Assembly (NCBI GenBank): GCA_937951695.1
Contig: CALFBL010000043.1
Location: 1 to 22,847, forward strand
From: an uncultured Granulosicoccaceae bacterium
GTDB taxonomy: Bacteria; Pseudomonadota; Gammaproteobacteria; Granulosicoccales; Granulosicoccaceae
Direction: 5' to 3'
DNA length: 22,847 nucleotides
Positions 1 through 8,038 of this stretch are shown here, piece after piece (position 1 is the first letter of the stretch; every line of letters begins with the position of its first letter). Under the pieces are notes generated by a model that ran no database searches, was not told the origin of the DNA, and saw only the letters and a list, made by a program, of their open reading frames with translations. A program made the translations under genes and the position numbers.

Positions 1-2
1 CC

Positions 3-530
3 AGGGCTCGCCTTGGAGAGAAGTACACGGAGTGCGCGGAACAGATTCTTGCCAGTGTTCAGACTTCGCTGCTCACACTGGAACAACGTGACAGCGACTG
101 CGATATCCAGATGCTGGACATCATCGCGGCTAACTGGAAAAACACGCGCCTGTTCTTTACGTTCAATCACCCGTCGAACACTTTGCTGTTGCCGTTGGTA
201 AGCCGTATGCTGGAATACGCAAATATTGCAGTCGACATCGAACTTGATTCAGCCTTCGTGCCAGAGCCACTGTCACTGATCGTCGCGCCAACCCATTCCG
301 AACTGGACAACGTGCTGGGCCTGGAATACGACAGCGTGGAATCGAGTAAGGGCGTCGACATGACGATAGACGGATCGGTGATAAAATCAGGCAAATCTCG
401 CCTGTATTCGGCCAAGGATACTGTTCGCTTGTTCTACGAGGCCTATAACGCAACATCTCCGGATATCGCCACCTGTCGTTTCACGCCCGCTTACTCGCCT
501 TCCAGCCAAAGTCTGCAACAGGCCGCCTGA
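3..530 (+). CDS. WcbI-like polysaccharide biosynthesis protein, 3' end only
   Basis: The reading frame is open from the window edge to a TGA at 528-530, giving the last 175 residues of a protein whose start lies outside the window. The segment around codon 45 (RLFFTFNHPSNTLLLPL) resembles the Phe-x-His-Pro region of the WcbI family, enzymes tied to capsular or surface polysaccharide decoration and thought to bind an acyl-CoA or PAP-type cofactor. The remainder is mixed alpha/beta with no transmembrane helix; the last 15 or so residues are Ser/Gln-rich. The next gene downstream is a SAM methyltransferase on the same strand after a 264-base gap, so a surface-glycan locus extending to the left is plausible. 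The family call rests on pattern memory of one conserved block; the coding frame itself is secure. Confidence 0.6.
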   Translation, partial: RARLGEKYTECAEQILASVQTSLLTLEQRDSDCDIQMLDIIAANWKNTRLFFTFNHPSNTLLLPLVSRMLEYANIAVDIELDSAFVPEPLSLIVAPTHSELDNVLGLEYDSVESSKGVDMTIDGSVIKSGKSRLYSAKDTVRLFYEAYNATSPDIATCRFTPAYSPSSQSLQQAA

Positions 531-794
531 TATCGATAGCGATCTCGACTGGGCAGATTCTATCGCAATATAGACTCTATCCAATTACGCGCGTTGTAGT
601 CGGTGATCGTTCAGCCATGCTCCGCGGCGCGAAGGATTATCACAAAAACCACCATTGATCCTATAAACTTACGAGCCCGGCTTGCCTGCATAATCCCTGC
701 GCATTTAGGTTTTTCCTGCACCCACAATCTGCTTCAATGTTTTCGGATAACGGCAAACCTTAGGCTTTTCAAGCACAAATTATTGGAGTCATGC

Positions 795-1724
795 ATGAGT
801 AATGAACTGTCAGACGCAGAGCTTGATCAGCTGGTGAACTTAGCAAGACGGGTGATTTGGTCGCCTCCAGAGGTACGACGGAAGCTGCACGATCGACAAA
901 TCAATATTACTCCAGCGAATTTTTATTCCAATATCCCCATGATAAGCGATATCGAGAACTCGTTTGAATACCGAACACCGAACTTGGACGTGTACAACTC
1001 CGAACTCTTCGACAAGGAGACCCTCTGTGATTTCATCGATACCATCAGTGTCTATGCAAATGAATTCTCTCCGCCCTTGGATGGAGACAAGGAAAACCCT
1101 GAAGAATTTTTTTGGAAAAATCCCGCATTTTCCTTCTCTGATGCAATGGCCTATTACTGTGTTTTAAGACACTTCAAGCCAAACCACGTAGTGGAAATAG
1201 GCTCAGGATTCTCTACACTAATTGCAAATCAGGCCCTACGTAAAAATGGGATAGGGAAAATCACACTGATTGAACCGTATCCCAAAGAATTTCTGAAAAG
1301 TCTGGAAACGGTCGACACTATCATTGAGTCATTCGTTCAGGACATCCCCATCGCTGAGATTATCGAACTCGTAGAAAACTCTGATGTGTGGTTTATAGAT
1401 TCGACTCACACCGTGAAAGTGGGCAGCGATTGCCTGTACATCTACCTGAAAATTATGCCTGAAATTTCCAAAGACATTATTGTGCATACCCATGATGTAT
1501 TTCTGCCTTTTGCAGCGCCAATTCAATTTGCCCTTGATAAACATATCTATTGGACTGAACAGTATTTGCTGTACGCTTACATGCTCGATAATCCAAAAAT
1601 CGAAATTCTGTTTGGTAGCAGCTATATGGAAAAGCTAGTACCAGAGGCGATGAAAAAACTGATGAGTAACAAGTATCCCGGCGGCGGCAGTTCGATATGG
1701 TACCGCTTAAACGGCACCAATTAG
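795..1724 (+). CDS. Class I SAM-dependent methyltransferase (Methyltransf_24 type)
   Basis: This encodes 309 residues, probably a cytoplasmic methyltransferase. I place the start at ATG 795 because GGAG at 785-788 sits six bases upstream; the frame stays open back to 603 but that stretch reads poorly and has no good ribosome site. The SAM-binding motif I is VVEIGSGFSTLI at residues 132-143, followed by an acidic strand end (LIEPYP, 158-163), a DVWFIDSTHT segment at 197-206 and HTHDVFLPF at 231-239. This arrangement is typical of small-molecule or sugar methyltransferases associated with glycan clusters. About 130 residues precede the Rossmann core and are not recognisable. The gene looks noticeably AT-richer than the T2SS and spoT regions, compatible with a transferred glycan cassette. 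The substrate cannot be told from sequence. Confidence 0.8.
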   Translation: MSNELSDAELDQLVNLARRVIWSPPEVRRKLHDRQINITPANFYSNIPMISDIENSFEYRTPNLDVYNSELFDKETLCDFIDTISVYANEFSPPLDGDKENPEEFFWKNPAFSFSDAMAYYCVLRHFKPNHVVEIGSGFSTLIANQALRKNGIGKITLIEPYPKEFLKSLETVDTIIESFVQDIPIAEIIELVENSDVWFIDSTHTVKVGSDCLYIYLKIMPEISKDIIVHTHDVFLPFAAPIQFALDKHIYWTEQYLLYAYMLDNPKIEILFGSSYMEKLVPEAMKKLMSNKYPGGGSSIWYRLNGTN

Positions 1725-2036
1725 CCAAGGTCTGTTTCGAGGCCAACCTCGAGTGGCGTCAACCATGGGTGAGTAGGCTCAAACAAGGTCTGCGGAACGC
1801 ATACCCAATCCAAGAGCGAGTACAAACAATACCGACCCAATTTGGTAACTCCCACACCGATGGCAATCCAGGTAAATCAGGCGACCAACGGCGTCCCCAC
1901 GTTTTTGTCCAGACATGTTGACCTGCCAGGAGTTGATTTGAGCTCAGCCCGCCTTCCTATACTCTGGGATTACAGGATTTGTCCTGGTTAGTTCATGCCT
2001 CTATTCGTCTTGCGTTGAACTCTAAAAGTGTAATCA
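1725..2036. other. Intergenic stretch without a recognisable gene
   Basis: Only short, unconvincing reading frames occur here. A perfect six-pair hairpin (TCGAGG-CCAA-CCTCGA, 1737-1752) lies 12 bases after the methyltransferase stop, but no T tract follows, so it is at best a weak 3'-end structure. A second small inverted repeat, CAGGA-TTTG-TCCTG, is at 1973-1986. I see no convincing promoter for the downstream ABC-like gene, although one would be expected in this gap. Confidence 0.5.
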
Positions 2037-5000
2037 ATGGAAAAAAGCATATTCAAATTCGTTTGGGAATATTCAAAGAAGGATCAGTTCATTCTGGTAA
2101 TTGTCACCCTTCTCACTTTCCCCGTATTGTACGCAACCCTTGAGCTCCCAAAACGCATTATCAATGATGCGATTAACGGCACCGGTGACGCCATCGTTCT
2201 ACTGGGGATATCACTGAGCCAAATCGAATTTCTGTTGGTGCTATGCGCCGCGTTTATGCTGACGGTCGCGCTCAGTGGCTTTCTAAAGATGCGATTGAAC
2301 ACCATGAAAGGTGTGTTAACTGAACGTTTGTTACGACGATTTCGTTATCAGCTGTTAACACGTGTTATGCGGTATCCACGCCCCTATTTTCGAAATACAA
2401 GCCAGGGTGAATTGGTGTCGATGGTGACTTCAGAGGCCGAACCTATGGGAGGGATAATGGGTGACATGTTATCTCAACCCGTGCTACTCACAGGTCAAAT
2501 GATCACCATTCTGGCGTTCCTCTTCGCACAAAGCTTCTGGTTTGGGTTGGCGGCTATTGCTCTGATACCGCTACAGGCGTGGATTATCCCGCTATTGCAA
2601 CGTCAAATCAATTTGCTTAATAAAGTACGAATCCATGAGGTTCGAAAACTGGCAACCGACATTGGAGAAACTGCAGCAGGGGTAAGCGATATCCGCTCCA
2701 ACGGAGGTACGAGGTACAGAATGTCGCTTTTTTCCAATCGTCTTGGAAAATTGTACGACGTGGGTTATGAGATTCATCGTAAGAAGTTTTTTATGAAATT
2801 TCTTAATAATTTCATCAATCAACTGACGCCATTGTTTTTCTACTCTGTCGGTGGCTACCTAGCCATCACAGGACACATTACAGTGGGCGCTTTGGTGGCT
2901 GCCCTAGCCGCAATCAAAGACATGACTACGCCTTGGAAAGAGCTGTTGGAATACTACAGTATCACTCAGGACATGGCCGTACGATGGCAGGTTGTTACTG
3001 AACGTTTCGCACCCGACTTTTTAGTTAATAGCAACGTATTTGAGGGGGAGCCTGATGATGACACCACGTTAAATGGTGACATTACGTTAAAAGACGTATT
3101 TGTGCGCAATGAGGAAGGTCGTATCCTGTTGGAAGACGTTAGCTTGACCATACCTCAGGGTGCAAGTGTCGCCATAAAAGCTGAAAATGAAACCGTGGCT
3201 TTGGCTTTTGCGGATCTTCTTACGCGCGAGGTGATTCCCTATCGTGGAACAGTCTCGATAGCGGATCAGAATTTAAACGCGGTGCATCAAGTCACCCTTG
3301 CTAACAGTATTGGCTATGCGCATTCCAATCCGCATATCTTTAAGGGCACGATAGGTGACAACATTTTGCTGCCGCTAAAGAACAAACCACTAAAGACCAC
3401 AAACGATCAATCAGACATCGTCAAGTTTCAAGAAGACGCCAAACGATCGGGCAACAGCGCAGACCTGTATAACACCGATTGGGTTGATCCCACGATCGCG
3501 GGCTTTGAATCATTGGATGAAGTGCGGGATTGGTGGTTCCAATTGGTTGGAGCGGTAGGACTCGATGATTACCTGGTACGTCGCGCTATGCGTTCACCAC
3601 TTGAATTAAGTAAGCATCAAAAGCTTGCTAATGAAATTGTGCGGTTACGACCTGAGATCGCAAAACGGATAGCCGAAAAAGGCCTCAATGACATCGTGTA
3701 TGCCTTTCATCCAGACAAGTTCAACCCGGTATCAGCTTTAGGCAGTAACCTTCTTTACGCCCTACCCACCCAAACATTAACGCAGCTATCTCTGTCGAAA
3801 AACCAGAATTTCGTCAGTTTTTTGATCGAACAAGGCATTGCAGACGAGTTGATGCAGATGTCTGCCACACTTGTTGAAAGCCTGACAGAAACCTTTGGTG
3901 ATGATGGCACCAACCACCCGCTGTTTCAACGCCTGAACTTGGAAGAGACGCTGTATCACCGGCTCGGAAAGATTCTTAACAAACGCCAACGAGTTGGAGA
4001 TTCCGGACTCCCGGATGAGGATTACGCACTGATGCTGACGGTGCCATTTGCTTTCTCCGCTGAGCAGATAGGCCCAGCGTTCAGCAGCTCCTTTAAAGAA
4101 CGAATTGTCCAAATCCGCAAAGCAACAGCGGGAGAGATGGTAGAGGCAATGGACGGACTGTTTGAGCGCATTGATCCAAGCAAATACTTCCCCGCGATGT
4201 CGGTCATGGGTAACGCACTGTTTGGACGAATCTCAGCTGTGGCTGGTGCACGTGAGAGTCTGGTCGAGGATATAATCGTCGATGTTCTGAGCGAGCATGG
4301 GCTCAGCCGGCTGATAGCAGAATCTGTTTACGACGTAGTGGCCGCTTCAGGCGGGACAAACATATCCGCGTTGTTCAAGGAGCGCGTGGCATTCAGCCGG
4401 GCAAGCATAAAGAGGCCGAATATACTGATTCTCAGAAATTCACTGGCCAGCTATGATCCGAAGACTCGCGACTTAATGAGGAAAAACATTCGCACATTGA
4501 TGCCAGATGCAACCCTGATCTTCATCGAAACCGCGGTGTTGATCCCTGAAAATTATGACCTTTATGTTGATATCGAAAACGGACGCATAGACAGTGGCGC
4601 TAGACAGGATGCAACACAAGATACCGATGCTCGTCAAGATCTGAATCGTAAAATCAAGGAGCTTGCCAATACTGAGTTGTTTGGCGGACTTGACCGCAAG
4701 CAACAAAGATTGCTCGCATTTGGAGCTCACTGGTATGAAGCAAAAGCGGACACAGTGATTTTTGCCGCGAACGATGAAGTCGATGCCGCTTACCTGAGTA
4801 TCAAAGGGATGGCAGGACTGTATTGGCCAACCGTTGATAATGACAAACGCCTTGTATCTGAGGTTCTTCCAGGACGTCTAATTGGAGATTTATCAATCAT
4901 CGTCAATGAGCGTCGGCGTTTTAACTTTATCGCGATAGAGGATTGTTTGTTCTTGCGAATTGGTGCGGCAGAACTGATGGCCGTTATAGAAAACGATCCG

Positions 5001-5171
5001 GTGGTGGCGTCGAGTCTTATGCGTTTGGTAGCCGGGAATCTATCCGGCAACATTGAGAGGATTCGGACCCTACGAGAATACGCCACCGAACAAGGTGTGG
5101 ACTTCACGGCCTATGATGCCAAGTCAAGAAACCAAAAACTTAACCACACAACGAGCGTGCAGACCAGATAG
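2037..5171 (+). CDS. ABC-exporter-like membrane protein with degenerate, interrupted ATPase domain and C-terminal cNMP-binding domain
   Basis: This encodes 1044 residues. An ABC-exporter membrane domain occupies about 15-320, with hydrophobic helices near 18-36, 62-82, 145-190 and 255-295. A nucleotide-binding fold begins at 346 (GDITLKDVFV; LLEDVSLTIPQG). At the Walker A site it reads VAIKAENETVALAF (378-391), without the Gly-rich loop or Lys. The Q-loop region (NPHIFKGTIGDNILL, 431-445) lacks the Gln. About 320 unrecognised residues (450-768) follow. The fold then resumes with SGG (771-773) and NILILRNSLASYD (795-807), where the Walker B Asp is Arg and the catalytic Glu is Asn; IFIETAV (828-834) lacks the switch His. 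Residues 875-1005 resemble a cNMP-binding domain (GRLIGDLSIIVNERRRF, 946-962). ATP hydrolysis looks impossible for this chain alone; it may act as the inactive half of a heterodimer or as a sensor. No clear Shine-Dalgarno precedes ATG 2037. Confidence 0.85.
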   Translation: MEKSIFKFVWEYSKKDQFILVIVTLLTFPVLYATLELPKRIINDAINGTGDAIVLLGISLSQIEFLLVLCAAFMLTVALSGFLKMRLNTMKGVLTERLLRRFRYQLLTRVMRYPRPYFRNTSQGELVSMVTSEAEPMGGIMGDMLSQPVLLTGQMITILAFLFAQSFWFGLAAIALIPLQAWIIPLLQRQINLLNKVRIHEVRKLATDIGETAAGVSDIRSNGGTRYRMSLFSNRLGKLYDVGYEIHRKKFFMKFLNNFINQLTPLFFYSVGGYLAITGHITVGALVAALAAIKDMTTPWKELLEYYSITQDMAVRWQVVTERFAPDFLVNSNVFEGEPDDDTTLNGDITLKDVFVRNEEGRILLEDVSLTIPQGASVAIKAENETVALAFADLLTREVIPYRGTVSIADQNLNAVHQVTLANSIGYAHSNPHIFKGTIGDNILLPLKNKPLKTTNDQSDIVKFQEDAKRSGNSADLYNTDWVDPTIAGFESLDEVRDWWFQLVGAVGLDDYLVRRAMRSPLELSKHQKLANEIVRLRPEIAKRIAEKGLNDIVYAFHPDKFNPVSALGSNLLYALPTQTLTQLSLSKNQNFVSFLIEQGIADELMQMSATLVESLTETFGDDGTNHPLFQRLNLEETLYHRLGKILNKRQRVGDSGLPDEDYALMLTVPFAFSAEQIGPAFSSSFKERIVQIRKATAGEMVEAMDGLFERIDPSKYFPAMSVMGNALFGRISAVAGARESLVEDIIVDVLSEHGLSRLIAESVYDVVAASGGTNISALFKERVAFSRASIKRPNILILRNSLASYDPKTRDLMRKNIRTLMPDATLIFIETAVLIPENYDLYVDIENGRIDSGARQDATQDTDARQDLNRKIKELANTELFGGLDRKQQRLLAFGAHWYEAKADTVIFAANDEVDAAYLSIKGMAGLYWPTVDNDKRLVSEVLPGRLIGDLSIIVNERRRFNFIAIEDCLFLRIGAAELMAVIENDPVVASSLMRLVAGNLSGNIERIRTLREYATEQGVDFTAYDAKSRNQKLNHTTSVQTR

Positions 5172-5330
5172 CGTAATACAAGACCAACCCAAAAACCGTG
5201 AGTTGCCCGTGGACGGCGTCGGCGGGAATATGCTCTGAATGAAAACACTAAACACCGATACAGCCCCCCCATCCAAAAAACACTTATCATAGGGTGCATA
5301 GCGTAAGCGGACGTGCTAAGAGGAAGACCC

Positions 5331-5624
5331 ATGTACGGATTAATTGGCAAAATTATCGCCACCCACGGAAAACGTGATGAACTGATAACGATCCTGATCG
5401 AAGGCACAAAGAATATGCCCGGCTGCATCAGCTACATCGTAGCCAAAGATTCATCCGACGCAGACGCCTTGTGGATTTCCGAAGTCTGGGAAGACTAGGA
5501 AAAACACACAGAATCACTCGCTCTTCCCCGCGTCAAACAGGCCATCGACAAAGGCAAACCCATGATCGCGTCCTTCAGTAAAAGAGTCGAAACCACCCCA
5601 ATAGGTGGCCAAGGCATAGCGTAA
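5331..5624 (+). pseudogene. Antibiotic biosynthesis monooxygenase (ABM)-like gene broken by an amber codon
   Basis: ATG 5331 follows AGGA (5321-5324) at a good distance and opens MYGLIGKIIATHGKRDEL, the usual start of small ABM/YgiN-like dimeric ferredoxin-fold monooxygenases. The frame hits TAG at 5496-5498 right after SEVWED, where the family typically has another residue, often Gln. The same frame then continues with family-like sequence (LPRVKQAIDKGKPMIASF) and ends at TAA 5622-5624. Read through, the protein would be about 97 residues, normal for the family. A single CAG-to-TAG change explains everything seen. Genes nearby end normally at TAG, so suppression is unlikely. A 55-residue product without the second half of the fold would probably be inactive. 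Confidence 0.8.
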
Positions 5625-5644
5625 TTGGCATCCAACGATCGCTT

Positions 5645-5708
5645 ACCTCAACACACACAGACCTCAACACACACAGACCTCAACACACGCAGACCTCAAA
5701 AAACGAAG
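5645..5708. repeat. 16-bp direct tandem repeat, about four copies
   Basis: The unit ACCTCAACACACACAG occurs perfectly at 5645-5660 and 5661-5676, with one change at 5677-5692 and as a decayed copy at 5693-5708. It lies in the non-coding gap between the broken monooxygenase gene and the convergent membrane-protein gene. Confidence 0.9.
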
Positions 5709-5721
5709 ACCGCGAGCGAAT

Positions 5722-5757
5722 CTCCAACATCTCCAACAACTCCAACATCTCCAACAA
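5722..5757. repeat. 18-bp direct tandem repeat, two copies, with internal 9-bp periodicity
   Basis: CTCCAACATCTCCAACAA is repeated exactly at 5722-5739 and 5740-5757, and each unit is itself nearly two 9-bp halves. On the minus strand it reads as a Leu/Glu/Met heptad-like run in one frame, but that frame is not linked to a credible gene. It probably arose by slippage. Confidence 0.85.
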
Positions 5758-5818
5758 CTCGGCAAGAACAAAGCCTAAGGTGATTTGCGCTTTGGGCTCC
5801 GGCGCATTCAGCAGTGAC

Positions 5819-6370
5819 CTACTCTTCAATCTCCGAAGCTTTGTCATCCCCCACTCGAACGACCCCAACCATCGGCCCACTAACATGCTGCAACTGATTC
5901 GGCTCCAAGGATGCCAACACAACCGTGGGCGTAGCTTGATCGGTATCGTGGTAGTCCAACTGATCCAACGCATCGCGGAGCGCATCCTGAAAATCGGCTG
6001 CCAGCGTAGCACTCGGCATCGACGCGGTGACCGACTCACCGTCTTCAAACGTCACAGTGACGTTGTAGATTCCGGTGCGTACGAACGCGACATGCCCGGC
6101 GACCAGCATGACGCCGGCACAGGCCAACAGAATCCACCAGCCCCACGCTAACGAGAAATCGCCAACGATAATCCGGACAAGAGTGAAAATTGCCAACAAC
6201 GTACACACGCACAGCACCGCCAGAGCGGCCCAACGAGGCGGTTCGAATGAGGACGTGGAGAGTCGATTGATGTAGCGAATCGCGTACTGCGCACCGTCAA
6301 GTACCAGCCAGGAGCGGGTCACTGAGACATCACAGTGTCGGAACAGTTCTGTGCGGGCGTCAGGGTTCAA
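5819..6370 (-). CDS. Small membrane protein, DUF6232-like
   Basis: This encodes 183 residues. The N-terminal 40 residues are polar and beta-like (CDVSVTRSWLVLDGAQYAI, then INRLST). Two closely spaced hydrophobic helices follow at about 47-68 and 75-97. The C-terminal half is soluble (YNVTVTFEDGESVTASM, then DALRDALDQL) and ends in an acidic tail. This layout, a beta-rich head, two membrane spans and a second small beta domain, matches proteins annotated DUF6232; function is unknown. The only start in reach is TTG 6370, since an in-frame TAA lies three codons upstream; the ribosome site is weak, and GTG at codon 17 is an alternative. It lies 27 bases after the NTF2-like gene on the same strand and may be the last gene of that transcript. 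Confidence 0.65.
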   Translation of the reverse strand: MNPDARTELFRHCDVSVTRSWLVLDGAQYAIRYINRLSTSSFEPPRWAALAVLCVCTLLAIFTLVRIIVGDFSLAWGWWILLACAGVMLVAGHVAFVRTGIYNVTVTFEDGESVTASMPSATLAADFQDALRDALDQLDYHDTDQATPTVVLASLEPNQLQHVSGPMVGVVRVGDDKASEIEE

Positions 6371-6397
6371 CGTGCGTTAACCCGAATAACGACTGAT

Positions 6398-6859
6398 TTA
6401 ATGCAGCACCGGTGGCACTTCGAATTCCTCGTCGAAATCGTCGAAATCGATGTCGTCGAAGAATTCATCCATGTGCATGTCGGGTTCATGAGAAGAATGA
6501 TGCAGGACCATGCACCACGCGCCCGTGTCCGATCGCTGGAAAACGTTGGTAGCAACCATGGAACTGATGACCTGACCGTCCATTTGCACCTCTTCTCGCA
6601 CGGTGTGTATTGCGACGGCACCGAACCCACTGTGAACCGCATCAGTAATCGCAAATTGAATAATAGGCGCGTCGACGAAAAGATCCGCAAAACTCTCCAG
6701 CACAGCTCGGCGACCCTCTATGCGCCCGCAGCCCGGGTGGATGCAGACAACACCGTCGTGACTGGCCCACACCTCGCCCAATAGACGGATGTCGGCTGTT
6801 TCGATAGCGTGATAGAACGCAAGCTCTGCAGCTTCTGGTGATTCGAATTTGATTGACAC
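6398..6859 (-). CDS. NTF2-like / SnoaL-like domain protein with acidic C-terminal tail
   Basis: This encodes 153 residues. Residues 1-125 follow the cone-shaped NTF2/SnoaL (DUF4440-like) pattern: an N-terminal helix (ESPEAAELAFYHAIE), LLGEVWASHDGVVCIHPG, RRAVLESFADLF, then strands ending WCMVLHHSS. Such proteins bind small ligands or act as isomerases or stress proteins; no catalytic residue set is diagnostic here. The last 25 residues are strikingly acidic and aromatic (DEFFDDIDFDDFDEEF) and end in PPVLH. The start is GTG 6857-6859, with a G-rich GGCGGG just upstream. It begins 21 bases after the cysQ stop, so the two are probably co-transcribed. The family assignment is good; the specific role is unknown. 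Confidence 0.75.
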   Translation of the reverse strand: MSIKFESPEAAELAFYHAIETADIRLLGEVWASHDGVVCIHPGCGRIEGRRAVLESFADLFVDAPIIQFAITDAVHSGFGAVAIHTVREEVQMDGQVISSMVATNVFQRSDTGAWCMVLHHSSHEPDMHMDEFFDDIDFDDFDEEFEVPPVLH

Positions 6860-6880
6860 GGATACCCGCCAACGCGACGA

Positions 6881-7879
6881 TTATTCATCATACCCCAACA
6901 GCTCACTGCTGCGGCCATCATCGAGTGCTGGTAGAGCGTGCGTGTCGCCAGAATGGTCACCAGGATGGTGGCCAGAGAGATCCACTGAGAGCTCGTCTGA
7001 TCCATTGTGTGATACGTCGTCGCTCTTCAGGTACGATCTCCAATCTACAGAATCGTCGCCAAACACCACAAAATGCGGATTTACCAGCGACTCGCTGGCG
7101 TTGTAGCGCAATTGGCGCATACTGGTGTCGGTCATATGACCACCCGCCTCTTCGACCACCACTTGTGCTGCAGCGGTGTCCCACTCCGATGTAGGGCCCA
7201 GACGCACGTAGACATCGGCCGAGCCTTCCGCCACCAGACAGGACTTCAACGAGGCACCGCGCGAGATTTCCCGGTGCGCACCCAGACTGTGCAGAAACCA
7301 CTGCAAGTACACATTGTTACGATTGCCGCGTCCGCAGGCCACGGTAAGGTCCTCGCGATCGGCGTGGCGCACTGAAATGGGTTCTGGCGTCTGACTCGAA
7401 TGCTGCCGAAAAGCGCCGCCGCCTTGCCAGGCGAAGTAGGCCAGATCCAGCATCGGTGCCAGCACGACGCCCAAAACCGGTTTACCGTCCTGAATCAAAG
7501 CAATATTGACGGTAAATTCGCCGTTACCTTTGAGAAACTCTCGGGTACCATCCAGTGGATCGACCAGCCAGAACGTATCCCAGACGCTGCGCTCCCGATT
7601 CGGCGGTATACGCTCTTCCGACAACACAGGAAAACTTGGCTCTAATTCCTCCAAAGCGGTCACAATAATGTCGCTGGCTTCGCGATCCGCGCAGGTCACC
7701 GGTGAGAGGTCGTCTTTGTGGCTTACCTGAACTGATGGACAGCCATGCAGTTCGATTAATCGAGCACCCGCAATACAGGCGATTTCTCGCGCTTGGTCGG
7801 TAAGCTGACTAAGTCCATTCAAAGTGAGCACGCGATTGGGGAGCCGTATCGATCGATGATTAATTACCGGAGCGGCCAA
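6881..7879 (-). CDS. cysQ: 3'(2'),5'-bisphosphate nucleotidase CysQ
   Basis: This FIG/inositol-monophosphatase superfamily enzyme hydrolyses 3'-phosphoadenosine 5'-phosphate to AMP and phosphate, clearing the by-product of sulfate assimilation. Visible motifs are KDDLSPVTCADREAS (55-69), the Mg-binding LSEER (86-90), the signature LVDPLDGTREF (105-115), and EWDTAAAQ with downstream EEAGG (232-247). The conserved end of the fold (LRYNASESLVNPHF) is near 257-270. After it comes a tail of about 48 residues rich in Ser, Asp, Gly and His, absent from the roughly 246-residue E. coli enzyme. The longest frame starts at TTG 7879; GTG at codon 17 (7831) would start closer to the usual N terminus. Neither has a clear ribosome site. 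It lies downstream of gspN in the same orientation and reading frame. Confidence 0.9.
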   Translation of the reverse strand: MAAPVINHRSIRLPNRVLTLNGLSQLTDQAREIACIAGARLIELHGCPSVQVSHKDDLSPVTCADREASDIIVTALEELEPSFPVLSEERIPPNRERSVWDTFWLVDPLDGTREFLKGNGEFTVNIALIQDGKPVLGVVLAPMLDLAYFAWQGGGAFRQHSSQTPEPISVRHADREDLTVACGRGNRNNVYLQWFLHSLGAHREISRGASLKSCLVAEGSADVYVRLGPTSEWDTAAAQVVVEEAGGHMTDTSMRQLRYNASESLVNPHFVVFGDDSVDWRSYLKSDDVSHNGSDELSVDLSGHHPGDHSGDTHALPALDDGRSSELLGYDE

Positions 7880-8038
7880 TTATTTAGAGCCTTTAGGCAA
7901 ATCCACCCAACTTTGCACAAGCGGCTGGCAAAGCGTCACAGATCCCACCGAAGCTGAAAATTGTCCTCTGACATCGGGGCTGACAGCAGCTGCCAGTTCA
8001 TGCCCAACAGCCGCCTCGTGCTCGCGGAACCGGCACAC
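7880..8038 (-). other. In-frame open stretch between gspN and cysQ (possible small ORF or lost gspN tail)
   Basis: Directly after the TAG of gspN the same frame continues as GTG TGC CGG and stays open for 52 codons to TAA (7880-7882), which is immediately followed by the TTG start proposed for cysQ. The residues (for example GQFSASVGSVTLCQPLVQSW) look protein-like but I recognise no family. It could be a small separate protein, a former gspN extension cut off by an amber codon, or chance. GspN is already full length without it. Confidence 0.25.

Noticed and set aside
603..794. A 64-codon upstream extension of the methyltransferase frame
   Set aside because: No ribosome site, Cys/Arg-rich atypical residues, and ATG 795 has a well-spaced GGAG.
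1697..1921. 74-codon plus-strand frame after the methyltransferase
   Set aside because: It starts inside the methyltransferase gene, has no ribosome site and no family-like pattern.
5680..6048. 122-codon minus-strand frame with Leu-Glu-Met repeats
   Set aside because: Its heptad-like end comes from the 18-bp tandem repeat and the rest is the shifted shadow of the membrane-protein gene.
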